Source: Paraglaciecola sp.
GTDB taxonomy: Bacteria; Pseudomonadota; Gammaproteobacteria; Enterobacterales; Alteromonadaceae
Assembly: GCF_030730205.1 (NCBI RefSeq)
Contig: NZ_JANQVQ010000068.1
Location: 1 to 58,598, forward strand
Direction: 5' to 3'
DNA: 58,598 bases
Below, piece after piece: positions 16,875 to 26,915 of this stretch; the stretch's first letter is position 1, and every line of letters begins with the position of its first letter. The notes beneath the pieces were generated by a model. It saw nothing but the letters and a program-made list of their open reading frames with translations. It made no database searches and was not told the origin of the DNA. The position numbers were made by a program, and so were the translations under genes.

Positions 16875-18239
16875 ATGGCAAAACGTAAGACTTCCTTTGT
16901 ATGTTCTGACTGCGGAGCAGAATTTCCCCGCTGGCAGGGGCAATGCAATGATTGTCAGGCATGGAATACTATCACTGAGTTTGTGGTCTCATCCGCTAAA
17001 AGTTCTGCCGTGAGGCAAGGTGGCGGTTATTCGGGGCAAACTCTGGCGCAAGTCGAAAATTTACAAGACATTGATTTACAAGCGTTGCCACGGATTTCTT
17101 CTGGTTTTAAAGAGCTTGATCGGGTTCTAGGGGGGGGCATTGTGCCTGGCTCTGCCATGTTGATAGGCGGTTCGCCGGGTGCGGGCAAAAGTACCCTCTT
17201 GCTGCAAGTCATGTGTTTAATGGCGGCAGGGCGAAGCGCACTATACGTAACAGGTGAAGAATCTTTGCAACAAGTTGCGATGCGGGCAGAGCGATTGGGC
17301 TTAGCAAAAGATAAGTTAAAGCTACTGGCCGAAACGAATATCGACACTATTTGCGAATTAGCGCTGCAGCACAAACCTGACATCATGGTGATTGACTCAA
17401 TTCAAGTCATGCAAGTGGCTGAGGTCCAATCAGCGCCGGGCAGTGTGTCGCAAGTGCGTGAAAGTGCCGCTTATTTAACCCGTTTTGCCAAACAACATCA
17501 TATTGCGATGTTTTTGGTAGGGCATGTAACCAAAGACGGTAGCTTAGCCGGTCCGAAAGTTTTGGAGCATTGTATTGACTGTTCAATGATGCTCGAAGGA
17601 GAGAGTGATAGTCGCTATCGCACTTTACGCAGTCAAAAAAATCGCTTTGGTGCGGTGAATGAGTTAGGCGTTTTTGCCATGACGGAGCGCGGTTTACGGG
17701 AAGTCAGCAACCCTTCGGCGATATTTCTGAGTCGCGGCGAAGAGCAGTCTCCCGGAAGCATCGTGATGGTGGTGTGGGAAGGGACGCGTCCATTATTAGT
17801 GGAAATTCAGGCGCTGGTGGATTATTCACAGATGGCAAATCCTCGAAGAGTCGCGGTGGGTTTGGAGCAAAATCGCTTGGCCATGTTACTCGCTGTCTTG
17901 CATCGTCATGGCAACGTCCAAATGAATGATCAAGATGTATTTGCCAATGTGGTAGGTGGCGTTAAAGTGGCAGAAACCAGTGCAGATTTGGCGCTTCTAT
18001 TATCTATTGTATCGAGTTTTCGGAATAAACCCCTAGATAAAGAGTTAATCGCCTTTGGCGAAGTGGGGTTGGCAGGGGAAATTCGCCCTGTTCCGAACGG
18101 CTCAGAACGCATAAGTGAGGCGGCCAAGCACGGTTTTAAACGTGCTATTGTGCCTAAAGCCAATGTGCCAAAACAAAAAATAGCTGGGATTGAAATAGTC
18201 GGTGTATCACGTTTAAGTGAGGCCTTAGAAGCTCTATAA
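16875..18239 (+). CDS. radA: DNA repair protein RadA
   Basis: A 454-residue RecA-like DnaB-type helicase that drives branch migration during recombination and repair. Features in order: a four-cysteine zinc finger (Cys10, Cys13, Cys24, Cys27), Walker A GGSPGAGKST (98-107), Walker B region IMVIDSIQVMQ, the RadA signature SQKNRFGAVNE, and a C-terminal Lon-protease-like domain (GEVGLAGEIRPV). Length matches E. coli RadA (460). The gene is alone on the plus strand between the PilZ gene (divergent) and the lactate permease (convergent). Confidence 0.98.
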   Translation: MAKRKTSFVCSDCGAEFPRWQGQCNDCQAWNTITEFVVSSAKSSAVRQGGGYSGQTLAQVENLQDIDLQALPRISSGFKELDRVLGGGIVPGSAMLIGGSPGAGKSTLLLQVMCLMAAGRSALYVTGEESLQQVAMRAERLGLAKDKLKLLAETNIDTICELALQHKPDIMVIDSIQVMQVAEVQSAPGSVSQVRESAAYLTRFAKQHHIAMFLVGHVTKDGSLAGPKVLEHCIDCSMMLEGESDSRYRTLRSQKNRFGAVNELGVFAMTERGLREVSNPSAIFLSRGEEQSPGSIVMVVWEGTRPLLVEIQALVDYSQMANPRRVAVGLEQNRLAMLLAVLHRHGNVQMNDQDVFANVVGGVKVAETSADLALLLSIVSSFRNKPLDKELIAFGEVGLAGEIRPVPNGSERISEAAKHGFKRAIVPKANVPKQKIAGIEIVGVSRLSEALEAL

Positions 18240-18288
18240 GGTGATTGTCTGCGAAGCCAGTTGTGTTGCAACGCTTATATGATGGGGG

Positions 18289-19887
18289 TTAAAGCACCGG
18301 GCAAGTTAAAAAAAGTCCTACCACACCAGCGAATAGGCCATAGATGAGCACCACCAAAGCAGTCCGTTTTAAGATATATCCTTCTTGATGAGTGAGGGAT
18401 AAAACAGAGGCGACCGCTACAATGTTGTTTATGCAAATCATGTTGCCCATTGCTGCCCCTACCGATTGCATTGCTAAAATAGTGCTGACATCAAGGCCTT
18501 GCTCGGTAGCAATGATTTGTTGCACTGTAGCAAATGTCAGGTTAGAAACGGTGGCTGAGCCTGAAAAAAAGGACCCTAAGGCGCCTAAAAATGGAGCGAA
18601 CCAAGGCCAATGTTGTCCACCCAAACTCGCCAAGTGTCGACCAATTTGATTAACCGCAGACGCTTGCTCACCCAGCATCATTAAATTGACAAACACCAGA
18701 GCGCCCATCAAGGCAATGACCGGTTTTAACATACTTGTTTGGGTTTGTTGAATAACCCTAAGAAAAGCCTTTTTTCTAAACCACACAAGGCTCAGCGTGC
18801 CGACAACTAAAAAAGGAATAAAGGATGGTACGTACAAAACGCTATGCTGCCATGTGACTGCAGTGCCTAAAATATGTTGCAGATTAAGCACTAAGGCCGC
18901 GCTAATACTGAAATCTCCCATAATGCCTAAATTAATATGCCAGGCCGGTTCGGTAAGTTGTAACAAAGGTTTTAGCCCTAACTGGGGAATGCGGGTCAGC
19001 ACCAAAACCAATATCGTTCCCCATAGAGGAAAGCTAGCCTTGAACAATACGTAAAACGATATGTTACTTTGTGGTTGCACCTCAATGGCTTCAGGCCCTT
19101 TAGACAAGCCGATTTTATACTTTGCTAATAGTAAGGTGATTACTAAGCCAAGTAAGCCGCCGAGCAAGGAAGGAAATTCAACGCTTATTCGGCTCAATGC
19201 TAAGTAGGGTAAGGTACAAGCAAAGGTTGAAAGTAAAATAAAACCTACGTTTTGCCATAGGAGACGTTTTTGCTTCAGTACCAACGATAAGGCAATCAGC
19301 ACAATAAACGGGGCAACGCTGGTGTTGATAAGTGCTGACTTCCAGCCAACATCAGCAAGTTGTTGTGGAAGGAGGTCGACAAGAGAAAGACCAAACCAAA
19401 TCGGGGTTCCAACGGCGCCGAATGTCACCGGAATAGAATTCAAAATAAGGCAGCATATTGCTACCCGTAAGGCTGGAAAGCCTAGACTAACTAATATTGG
19501 TGCGGCAATGGCCGCGGGGGTGCCAAAACCACTGGCCCCTTCAATTAAAAATGCAAAGGCCCAAGCAACGATCATCAATTGCGCAACAGGGTTGCTACTA
19601 ATTTGATTTAGCCATTGCCGAATAATATCTAAGGCACCCGTCTCTTCCATACAGCGAAACAGAAAAATCGCCCCCGCGATGATAAGAATGGGTGTCCATG
19701 CTTTTAATAATCCAGCGACTACGTTGGCGTTCACCAAAGTGAAGTCTTGGCCAAACATCAGCAATACAACAAAATAGGCAACCACCGCGCATAGTGGCAA
19801 AGCGTAATTGGCGGGTAAGTTATTCTTTTTGCTCATTAAATAAATCAGCAAAAGGATAGGAAAATAGGCAAATCCAAGCGTTAGCAT
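18289..19887 (-). CDS. L-lactate permease family transporter
   Basis: A 532-residue inner-membrane protein of the LctP/LldP family with about 13-14 hydrophobic helices. Family signatures include LIEGASGFGTPAAIAAPIL, the NSIPVTFGAVGTPIW segment and GALGSFFSGSATVSNLTF, followed by MQSVGAAMGNMICINNIVA near the C-terminus. These proteins carry L-lactate, D-lactate or glycolate with protons. No lactate or glycolate oxidation genes adjoin it, so the exact substrate cannot be fixed. It converges with radA across 49 bases with no obvious terminator. Confidence 0.93.
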   Translation of the reverse strand: MLTLGFAYFPILLLIYLMSKKNNLPANYALPLCAVVAYFVVLLMFGQDFTLVNANVVAGLLKAWTPILIIAGAIFLFRCMEETGALDIIRQWLNQISSNPVAQLMIVAWAFAFLIEGASGFGTPAAIAAPILVSLGFPALRVAICCLILNSIPVTFGAVGTPIWFGLSLVDLLPQQLADVGWKSALINTSVAPFIVLIALSLVLKQKRLLWQNVGFILLSTFACTLPYLALSRISVEFPSLLGGLLGLVITLLLAKYKIGLSKGPEAIEVQPQSNISFYVLFKASFPLWGTILVLVLTRIPQLGLKPLLQLTEPAWHINLGIMGDFSISAALVLNLQHILGTAVTWQHSVLYVPSFIPFLVVGTLSLVWFRKKAFLRVIQQTQTSMLKPVIALMGALVFVNLMMLGEQASAVNQIGRHLASLGGQHWPWFAPFLGALGSFFSGSATVSNLTFATVQQIIATEQGLDVSTILAMQSVGAAMGNMICINNIVAVASVLSLTHQEGYILKRTALVVLIYGLFAGVVGLFLTCPVL

Positions 19888-19948
19888 ATCTACCGTTTTA
19901 CCCCCTTATTTGTCGACAATAAGAATTGCAGAGAGGCTAAATCAGTTT

Positions 19949-20305
19949 TTAGCCCCGGAGTAAAGCGGCAAGATCCCGTTGCAACAGATGCTCGTCACTG
20001 AGATTAAGCGCGATAAGGCTGCGCAGGGTAGTGGCACTATCGATATCTAACAAGGTGCAGTGAAAGCCTATTTGTTCTTTATCGATGTGGCTAATGTGAC
20101 CCTGCATAACGATAGATGTACTTGAATCTTGCAAGGTAAAGGATAATGTCATTTCGTCACCCGGTTTTAATTGGGCACCCGCAGGCACGTTAAGTAGGGC
20201 GCCTTTAAATGAAAGATCAATGATCTCCGTCTGCCATTGTATACCTGCAGTGAAGAGAGTTGCCTCAGTACAAAAGGGGACTCTGTTAAAATGTCTACGT
20301 TCCAT
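19949..20305 (-). CDS. Small single-domain PilZ protein
   Basis: Starts at ATG 20305 (118 residues; MERRHFNRVPF); a 12-residue longer start at 20341 is less likely because PilZ proteins usually begin just before the RxxxR motif. The c-di-GMP-binding residues are all present: RRHFNR at the start and DLSFKG about 27 residues later. The rest is the six-strand PilZ barrel (GALLNVP, HISHIDKEQIGFHC) and a short C-terminal helix. It should bind c-di-GMP in the cytoplasm; the partner is unknown. It lies between an L-lactate permease gene and an MFS gene on the same strand. Confidence 0.9.
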   Translation of the reverse strand: MERRHFNRVPFCTEATLFTAGIQWQTEIIDLSFKGALLNVPAGAQLKPGDEMTLSFTLQDSSTSIVMQGHISHIDKEQIGFHCTLLDIDSATTLRSLIALNLSDEHLLQRDLAALLRG

Positions 20306-20391
20306 TTTGTGAGCACCTATCAAATTGAATACTATGAGCATAACGGTTTTTGACCGTTTTGTATTGTTTTATGCCTTCACATTGTTGTCGC

Positions 20392-21681
20392 TTAAACGTC
20401 TTTCATTTGCAAACTAATACACAACGCTGAAGCACTAGATAATGCAAATATTGCAAACACTGCCGTCAGTGAAAATTGCGCCAATAGCGCACTGAGTAAA
20501 CCCAGGAGCAGAAGTAAAAATCCGATGATGGTATTGCTCACCGCCACATAGCGGGTACGTTGATTACCGTTAGCCATATTAACCAAATAGGTTTTGCGGC
20601 CTAATCTGACGCCTTGATGAGTCACGGACAATAGAAAAAATAAAGACATCACCAACCAGCTATTATTTGATAGACCTAATGCATCTATAACACCACCACT
20701 TAGGCACAATAAAGTGACAAGTAGTGCAGTAATCACAATAACGCAGCGACTAGAATTGTCGGCTAACTTACCCCACACAGATGCACTAACAAAACTGGCT
20801 AAGCCGCTGATTACGATAAATAAGCCCAAATTTGTGTAGTGGTTATCTTGCTGATTGGACTGCGCTAAAATAATGAAATAGGGAGCACTTAAGCCAGAAC
20901 TCATTAGTAAACAGCGGGTAATGACAAATTGCCTAAATTCCTTATCGTCTTTGACTATATTAAGGCTTTTTAGGGCATGTAAAAAACCGTTGTCACTGCC
21001 TTCGGTTTCACCATCAAATTCCCTAACCAGCTGATAAAGCGCAGCGGATATAAACCAACAGGCTGCGGCGCCTACCAATAACCACGGTAAATTTTCTTGC
21101 ATATTAAGATCAAAAAGCAAGACAAAACCTACGACCATGCCAATAGCGCCCGCCGCTGTGGCTGCATACCCTGACAGGCTACCTCGTTTTTGTTTAGCAA
21201 TGGTTTTGCCTAATACATCTTTAGACGCAATTGAGCATAGGCCCCTGGCCAGACTGAAAACAGACAACAATGCAATAATAGCTAAACCACCGGTTAAGTC
21301 CCGTAGGTTCAATACTACCCACGCCATTCCCGCGATACTAAGAGCTTGAATACAGGCACCTAACACATAAAAGGTCTTGCGTTGAGCGAAACGACGGATA
21401 ACACCACCGATAAACAGTTGTGGAATAAGTGAGCCTGACTCTCGTATCGGAACCAACAAGCCACTCAGAAACACCGGCGCACCGATACTGGTCATCAACC
21501 ACGGCAAAACAACCTTAGCACTCGCCAAGGCATCCGCTAATTTACTAAAAAACTGACTACACAAAATCAAGGTAAAATTACCGCGAACTACCTTGCAGGC
21601 ATCTTCGCTAATGTCTTTACAGACTCGTGCGTCTTCTTCATCGTTGAAGACTTCGGTTAATCGTGAAAGGTGATCTGTCAT
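20392..21681 (-). CDS. MFS transporter
   Basis: A 429-residue inner-membrane protein starting at ATG 21681 (MTDHLSRLTEVFND); an in-frame start 34 residues upstream lacks support. It has an unusually long acidic cytoplasmic N-terminus (EDARVCKDISEDACKVVRGN) before helix 1, then about 12 hydrophobic segments. Conserved-looking loops are PIRESGSLIPQLFIGGVIRR and SIASKDVLGKTIAKQKRGS in the first half, and GVRLGRKTYLVNMANGNQRT in the second. I cannot name a substrate. A small PilZ gene follows and the peptidase terminator precedes it. Confidence 0.82.
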   Translation of the reverse strand: MTDHLSRLTEVFNDEEDARVCKDISEDACKVVRGNFTLILCSQFFSKLADALASAKVVLPWLMTSIGAPVFLSGLLVPIRESGSLIPQLFIGGVIRRFAQRKTFYVLGACIQALSIAGMAWVVLNLRDLTGGLAIIALLSVFSLARGLCSIASKDVLGKTIAKQKRGSLSGYAATAAGAIGMVVGFVLLFDLNMQENLPWLLVGAAACWFISAALYQLVREFDGETEGSDNGFLHALKSLNIVKDDKEFRQFVITRCLLMSSGLSAPYFIILAQSNQQDNHYTNLGLFIVISGLASFVSASVWGKLADNSSRCVIVITALLVTLLCLSGGVIDALGLSNNSWLVMSLFFLLSVTHQGVRLGRKTYLVNMANGNQRTRYVAVSNTIIGFLLLLLGLLSALLAQFSLTAVFAIFALSSASALCISLQMKDV

Positions 21682-21792
21682 TATCGATCTGATATTACTG
21701 ATTAAAACACCTATAGTGCCGATAATTTGAAAGTGTGTCGATGATATATTGTGGCTCGTCTGACAGGCTTGCATCCGAGTCATAAACGGCAG

Positions 21793-21817
21793 AAAAAAGC
21801 CCCAATGATGTGGGGCT
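21793..21817 (-). terminator. Rho-independent terminator of the M3 peptidase gene
   Basis: A 7-bp GC-rich stem (arms 21798-21804 and 21811-21817, 6-base loop) followed on the minus strand by six T residues, 30 bases past the peptidase stop codon. Confidence 0.92.
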
Positions 21818-21847
21818 GTATTTTGTAAAACTTAGCGCGAACAGGGC

Positions 21848-23986
21848 TTAATGAATCAAACCACGGCGTTTTAATAAAGCATCGGTACTGGGTTGTTTAC
21901 CTCTGAATTCGGTATAGCTTTGCATTAAGTCTTTACTGTTACCGATAGACAAAATTTTCTGACGGAAATCATCGCCGTTCTCTCGTGTCATACCACCTTT
22001 GTTTTGAATGTGGGCAAACGCATCTGCGGCAAATACTTCAGTCCATAAATAGGCGTAGTAGCCAGCAGAGTAGCCCCCTGCAAAAGTATGACTAAAATAA
22101 GCCGATTTATAGCGTGGCGGGATAGGGGCGTAATCTAAGCCATGTTTGGCAAGGGCTTGATGCTCAAAACTAGCGACATCACTTATGTTTGTATCAGCGC
22201 TGAGCATGTGCCATTCCATATCAAGTAGAGCGGCGGCTAAATATTCAACTGTGTCGTAACCTTGGCCAAATTTTACTGAGTCGAGCACCCGCTCGAGCAA
22301 CTCTGGTGGAATGGTTTCGCCCGTTTTATCGTGTAGGGCATAGTTAGCAATAACGCTTGGCTCGATATCCCAATCTTCATTGAATTGTGAAGGAAACTCA
22401 ACAAAGTCACGGGCAGTCGAAGTACCCGCTAAGCTGGGGTATTTCACCTCTGAAAACAAACCATGGGCAGCATGACCAAACTCATGAAACAGTGTGGTGG
22501 CCTCATCAAAAGACAGCAGAGTAGGTTGACCACTGGTCGGTTTAACAATATTGAGTACATTGAACACCACTGGTTTTTCATCAAGTAAATAACTCTGACT
22601 CACAAAGGCATCCATCCATGCACCACCGCCCTTTCCTTCACGAGCATAGGGGTCAAAATAAAATAAACCTATGCTGCTGTTATCTTCATTGAAGACTTCA
22701 AAAAGGCGCACATCTTCATGGTAAACCGGTAAGTCCGTGCGTTCTTTAAAGTGAATGCCGTAAAACTTTTCCATCGCGAAAAACAAACCATTTTCTAGTA
22801 CGGAATTGAGCTCGAAGTATGGTTTGACTTGGCTATCATCCAGGTCAAACTTGGCCTTTCTGACTTTTTCCGCATAGTAAGCCCAATCCCACGCTTGCAC
22901 TGGCCCATCAATTCCATCCGCTTTCATCTGTACTTCAATATCAGCCGCTTCAATTTTAGCTTTTGCGAGTGCTTGAGGGGCGAGGTCGTCAAGAATAGCG
23001 AAAATAGCGTTTGGCTCTTTGGCCATTTGATCGGCCGTGGCATAGCTCGCCCAATTGGGATAACCCAATAAACTGGCTTTTTGCGCGCGTAATTTAACTA
23101 ACGCTAATAATACCGGACCATTACTGTCCATGGCGCGATTAGCTGAGGTTTGCCAAACTTTTTGACGCATTTCACGATTAGATAAACTGGATAAAATGGG
23201 TTGGCGAGTCGTATTAACCAGAGTGATCAAATAGCCCTCTTTACCAACGGCTTGGGCCGCTTCGGCTAAACCATTGATATCAGCGTCTGATAAACCTGCG
23301 AGCAAGGCTCTGTCTTCAACGATGATCACATCATTTTTAAAAGAGGCCATGAGGTTTTGTGAAAATTCCGTTTGCAGCGTAGAAATCTGTTCGTTAATGG
23401 CGCGCATTTGGTTTTTTTCTGCGTCAGTTAATTTAGCGCCAGCCCGCAAAAATTCATTGTAATAAAATTCAACCAAGTGTTGATCTTCTGCATTTAAGGC
23501 GGCTTTTTCGGCGTAAATCGCTGCAACTCGCTCAAACAGATTCGGGTTTAAATAAATATTATCTGAATGCGCCGATAACTTGGGGGCTAATTCTGCTTCA
23601 ATTTTTTGATATTCAGGGGTAGAGATGACACCTGATAAAGGAAAAAATACCTGAGAAACACGCTTAAGCAAGGTATCAGAACGCTCCATCGCTACTAGGG
23701 TATTGTCAAACGTCGCGGCTTCGGGATTATTCGCGATGCGGGTTATTTCAGATTGTTGTTGTGCCATGCCTTCAGTGAAAGCCGGCAAATAATCCGCCAT
23801 CGTAATTTTGTCAAACTGAGGAGCTTGGTCAAATAGCGGACTTGGGCTCATAAAAATATTCGTGTTTTTGTTTTGCATAGCGCCTGCTTGTTGTGGCTGA
23901 TTAACAGCATCGGTGGAAGCTGAAGGGGAACAGGCTGAGATTGTCAAAGCGGCACTGATCGCCGTGGTTAGAAGAGCTTTACGCAT
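21848..23986 (-). CDS. M3 family metallopeptidase lipoprotein (Dcp-like)
   Basis: A 712-residue zinc peptidase. The N-terminus is a lipoprotein signal (MRKALLTTAISAALTISACS, lipidated Cys19) followed by a Ser/Ala/Gln-rich linker, so it is anchored in the envelope. The catalytic motif is HEFGH at 501-505, inside FHEFGHAAHGL. The downstream GYSAGYYAYLW segment supplies substrate-binding residues typical of peptidyl-dipeptidase Dcp and oligopeptidase A. It should cut short peptides, releasing C-terminal dipeptides if truly Dcp-like. E. coli Dcp is not a lipoprotein of this kind, so the periplasmic anchoring is notable; similar lipoprotein forms occur in marine bacteria. Confidence 0.93.
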   Translation of the reverse strand: MRKALLTTAISAALTISACSPSASTDAVNQPQQAGAMQNKNTNIFMSPSPLFDQAPQFDKITMADYLPAFTEGMAQQQSEITRIANNPEAATFDNTLVAMERSDTLLKRVSQVFFPLSGVISTPEYQKIEAELAPKLSAHSDNIYLNPNLFERVAAIYAEKAALNAEDQHLVEFYYNEFLRAGAKLTDAEKNQMRAINEQISTLQTEFSQNLMASFKNDVIIVEDRALLAGLSDADINGLAEAAQAVGKEGYLITLVNTTRQPILSSLSNREMRQKVWQTSANRAMDSNGPVLLALVKLRAQKASLLGYPNWASYATADQMAKEPNAIFAILDDLAPQALAKAKIEAADIEVQMKADGIDGPVQAWDWAYYAEKVRKAKFDLDDSQVKPYFELNSVLENGLFFAMEKFYGIHFKERTDLPVYHEDVRLFEVFNEDNSSIGLFYFDPYAREGKGGGAWMDAFVSQSYLLDEKPVVFNVLNIVKPTSGQPTLLSFDEATTLFHEFGHAAHGLFSEVKYPSLAGTSTARDFVEFPSQFNEDWDIEPSVIANYALHDKTGETIPPELLERVLDSVKFGQGYDTVEYLAAALLDMEWHMLSADTNISDVASFEHQALAKHGLDYAPIPPRYKSAYFSHTFAGGYSAGYYAYLWTEVFAADAFAHIQNKGGMTRENGDDFRQKILSIGNSKDLMQSYTEFRGKQPSTDALLKRRGLIH

Positions 23987-24318
23987 AGTTACTCCATCGC
24001 ATAAGCACCGTTTTATTTCGTTTACGGTTTAATTATTTTTACGGAGCGGCACTCTAGCACGCGTTGGTGAAGTGCTCAATTACCGAAAATAGCCCGAGCT
24101 AGCACGCCCCCTTAAAAGCGCAAAGGTTTACAAGCCGCAGTGCAGACAACGCCTCATTAGCTGTTAATTAAACTATTGATTATTGGAGAAAAGGATAGAT
24201 TTACCAGCAGCAGGCGGGCCTGAATTGGGGGCAACCAAAGACCCACAAGCTTTGTAACACAGTATGTCAGACCTAAACCTTACAACATGTTGGTTGACTT
24301 CCTTTTTCCAAAGGGACA
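23987..24318. other. Intergenic region without a recognisable gene
   Basis: About 330 bases between the M3 peptidase start and the entericidin terminator, both flanking genes on the minus strand. It must hold the peptidase promoter. A 9-base direct repeat CTAGCACGC occurs twice about 50 bases apart (near 24054 and 24104). No reading frame with a credible ribosome-binding site was seen. Confidence 0.4.
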
Positions 24319-24343
24319 TAAAAAAAGGCCAATAATTGGCCTT
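24319..24343 (-). terminator. Rho-independent terminator of the entericidin-like gene
   Basis: A 7-bp stem (arms 24325-24331 and 24337-24343, 5-base loop) followed on the minus strand by a run of at least seven T residues, 20 bases past the stop codon. Confidence 0.92.
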
Positions 24344-24363
24344 AAATCAATACGAACTGAAAC

Positions 24364-24507
24364 TTAGTTAGCGGCATCTTGCACTGCTTCACCCGCACTT
24401 TCGATATCTTCACCTGCACCTTCCATTGTTGCGCAGCCTGCCAAGCCAACAAGCATAACCAGACCAAGTGCTAGGGTTTTTAAAAAGTTTGCATTTAATA
24501 ATTTCAT
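24364..24507 (-). CDS. Entericidin A/B family small lipoprotein
   Basis: A 47-residue protein found by reading the minus strand between larger genes: MKLLNANFLKTLALGLVM at the start, a lipobox LAGC with lipidated Cys25, then ATMEGAGEDIESAGEAVQDA. The Cys-(A)T-x-x-GAGxDIxxAGxAxxDAA pattern is the entericidin signature. GAGG lies 11 bases before the ATG and a strong terminator follows. Entericidins of E. coli are a tandem toxin/antidote pair of membrane lipoproteins linked to stationary-phase lysis, but single copies are common elsewhere and their role is uncertain. No partner copy is seen nearby. Confidence 0.88.
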   Translation of the reverse strand: MKLLNANFLKTLALGLVMLVGLAGCATMEGAGEDIESAGEAVQDAAN

Positions 24508-24799
24508 GATAAGTGTGCCTCTTGTTTAAGTGTTTTTACTCTACTGTTTACGGTAGTCTTTAATCACACCTATTTGATTGCAAATAGTAGACCAGAGGTA
24601 GAGGCTTATTTTTAAAGGCTTGCAGAGCCATGGTGCGTTGAGATTGGATGTTTGAGTGTAAACTTTACAGCAAAATTACGTAGGCTTTACACAAATTAGT
24701 ACGGTGGCTGGCTGCTGCAGGGCTGTAGTTAAAAAAGGGGGATGGCACAGCAAATTCAGCGCCGCGTGAATCATTAAATTTGCTGCATAGCGGTGTGTT

Positions 24800-26806
24800 T
24801 TATTCTTTTCGTTTATTGGCAATTTTGTTCAAACTTTGAATAACTTGGATCTCATGCTCAATGGTGTTCATTTGCACATTGGCATCGTCGGCTCTGGTTA
24901 TTCCTTGGTTGGCTCTTTGTGTTGATTCTTTAGATAAAACAGACAAGTCATTGAGATCTTGGTTTAGGGATTTTGAACTGGTTTCAATTTCAACCAATAA
25001 ATTGTTAATGTTATCGATAGCCTGTGAGATCCCTTTGATGGAGACCGATACGCCATCAATGGTTTCTCCGGTTTCTTTAAGGCTTGACTGGGTACGCTTC
25101 GACAAGGCCCTTACTTCGTCAGCAACCACTGCAAACCCCCGGCCCGCTTCACCTGCTCGAGCGGCTTCAATTGCCGCGTTAAGTGCCAGTAAATTAGTTT
25201 GTTCAGCGATGCCGCCAATTGATTGAATAATGTTAACAATTTTTTCTGCGCTGAGTTTGAGCTGCTCCATACCTGCTGTTAAAGAGGCACGTTGTCCCTC
25301 TTGTTGGCTGATACGAGTCATAAAGTCGACAAACTGTTTACCGATTTCTAATTGTTTACTGCCTGAAATACTTGCTTGTGATGCAACGAATCTCAGCTCT
25401 TCTGTGGATTGTTCTAATAAGGGACGAAATTTTTCACTTTGGTGAATAAGTTTGGATTGCAGTTCACCAATTTTTTGGCTACTGACCAGTTGAGTGCTCA
25501 GGTGATAACTGGAGAACGATGCCAAATGAAATGGAAAGTTGGTGACGTAGTTGTCATAAAACGTTTCATTAGGTTTGACTTTAAAAAAGGCGACGGCAGT
25601 TAACGTTTGATTTTGGTGAGTGCCGAGGAATTCTCCAAAGGTAGAAAAACCACACACGCCAACGCCATCGAACGTTTTCACTTTATTCAGTGCATTAGGA
25701 TTGTTTACCCGTCGTAAAATACAATCGTTGGCAATGATGGTTTCGGCTTGCGACGGTTTTCCTTCCATGAATTTTTTGTAATCTCGCTGGGTTGACTCAG
25801 CAAAGTCTTTTGCTTTAACCAACAGCAGGTTTTCACCAAAGCTAAGATCACTGAAAAAATGAATGCTACCGTCTTCATTCACTTTTGAAACAGAGCGTAT
25901 GTAAATACTTTTTTCAATATCAATACCGAAGGAGTAGTTGACTAATTTTTCTTCGAGTTGGCCGATGGAGCATTTGAAATGCTGACTGAGAAATTCAGCG
26001 GGCGGTTTAATTTCCATGTTGTGGTCAAGCACAGAATGCAAGGTTCGAGTCAAGGGGTCAAAATCAACCACGGTATAACTCAGGCCGGTCGGCTCGAAGT
26101 TATGGCTTTTCATTAAGCCAAAACGGTACTCTGCTGATAATTTACAAAAACACAAAACCACTTTGTTGGTTTGTAATTGGCCGTCTAAGCTTAAATCGGC
26201 CACTTTAAAATCTAATTTTCCGCCGGCGCTACCACCAACAAAAAAACAGGGGAAGCTTTTGCTTTGATACAGGGCTTGAGTAAAAAAATCTTCGCTGGCC
26301 GTTACGCCATCAAAATAAGTAAGCGCAAGTGTATCGTCACTGTGAATATCAAATGGCAAGCGTATTTGCCTAAGTTGCTGTTGGATTTTTTCAATTCGTT
26401 GTTTGACGCTAAATGTGGGATGACCCGCTTTAATATCGGCGCTATGCAAATCTACCGAATGAACTGAAACCTGAGACAACATCCCTTTTGAAAAACTTTG
26501 CAGTAAAATGGTATCCCAACGATCAGGGGTATCGTGATAAAGACTCGTTTTGCCACCTAATTCACCGGCCGTCATAATACTAATTAGGTGTTTAGCAAAC
26601 GGCATCGCTTGTTTGAGACTTCGTGAGACCTGCTCAAAATTACAATGAGGCGAGACATATGCAAGAACCAAACTTGTGCCTTCGGCGAAACTAAGGCTGC
26701 TTAGTTTTTCGGGGCTTATTTCTTTACTCGAAATGATTAATGACGCGGAATTTGTGACTTTAGCATTTGATTGTTCGGTATTTTTCTTACGTTTAAAAAA
26801 CATCAT
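24800..26806 (-). CDS. Cytoplasmic FIST-domain methyl-accepting chemotaxis protein
   Basis: A 668-residue chemoreceptor with no transmembrane helix and no HAMP domain. Residues about 35-260 form FIST N ([19 protein letters not shown] ... [14 protein letters not shown]), and about 265-420 FIST C ([20 protein letters not shown] ... [12 protein letters not shown]). FIST domains are thought to bind small ligands such as amino acids. After a helical linker, the MCP signalling domain (about 470-660) has the conserved hairpin tip [19 protein letters not shown] and [14 protein letters not shown], which contact CheA and CheW. It should therefore sense an internal metabolite and feed the chemotaxis pathway. 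The gene is alone between terminators, with no che genes near. Confidence 0.92.
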   Translation of the reverse strand: MMFFKRKKNTEQSNAKVTNSASLIISSKEISPEKLSSLSFAEGTSLVLAYVSPHCNFEQVSRSLKQAMPFAKHLISIMTAGELGGKTSLYHDTPDRWDTILLQSFSKGMLSQVSVHSVDLHSADIKAGHPTFSVKQRIEKIQQQLRQIRLPFDIHSDDTLALTYFDGVTASEDFFTQALYQSKSFPCFFVGGSAGGKLDFKVADLSLDGQLQTNKVVLCFCKLSAEYRFGLMKSHNFEPTGLSYTVVDFDPLTRTLHSVLDHNMEIKPPAEFLSQHFKCSIGQLEEKLVNYSFGIDIEKSIYIRSVSKVNEDGSIHFFSDLSFGENLLLVKAKDFAESTQRDYKKFMEGKPSQAETIIANDCILRRVNNPNALNKVKTFDGVGVCGFSTFGEFLGTHQNQTLTAVAFFKVKPNETFYDNYVTNFPFHLASFSSYHLSTQLVSSQKIGELQSKLIHQSEKFRPLLEQSTEELRFVASQASISGSKQLEIGKQFVDFMTRISQQEGQRASLTAGMEQLKLSAEKIVNIIQSIGGIAEQTNLLALNAAIEAARAGEAGRGFAVVADEVRALSKRTQSSLKETGETIDGVSVSIKGISQAIDNINNLLVEIETSSKSLNQDLNDLSVLSKESTQRANQGITRADDANVQMNTIEHEIQVIQSLNKIANKRKE

Positions 26807-26861
26807 TTCATCCTAGCAAAGAAAATTTTAGTAGCGCTCACCCTCAGTGTAGAGCCTATAT

Positions 26862-26894
26862 AAAAAAAAACGCAAGCCTAAGCTTGCGTTTTTT
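26862..26894. terminator. Strong bidirectional terminator after ettA
   Basis: A 9-bp stem AACGCAAGC/GCTTGCGTT (26869-26877 and 26882-26890) with a CTAA loop, flanked by an A-run on the left and T-run on the right. It ends ettA transcription (minus strand) 26 bases past its stop and separates it from the FIST-MCP gene. Confidence 0.93.
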
Positions 26895-26915
26895 GTTTGG
26901 CATAGTAGCTGCCGC

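Noticed and set aside
24700-24790. Inverted repeat GCAGCAAATT/AATTTGCTGC past the FIST-MCP gene
   Set aside because: The loop is about 20 bases and no T-run follows, so it is not a convincing terminator.
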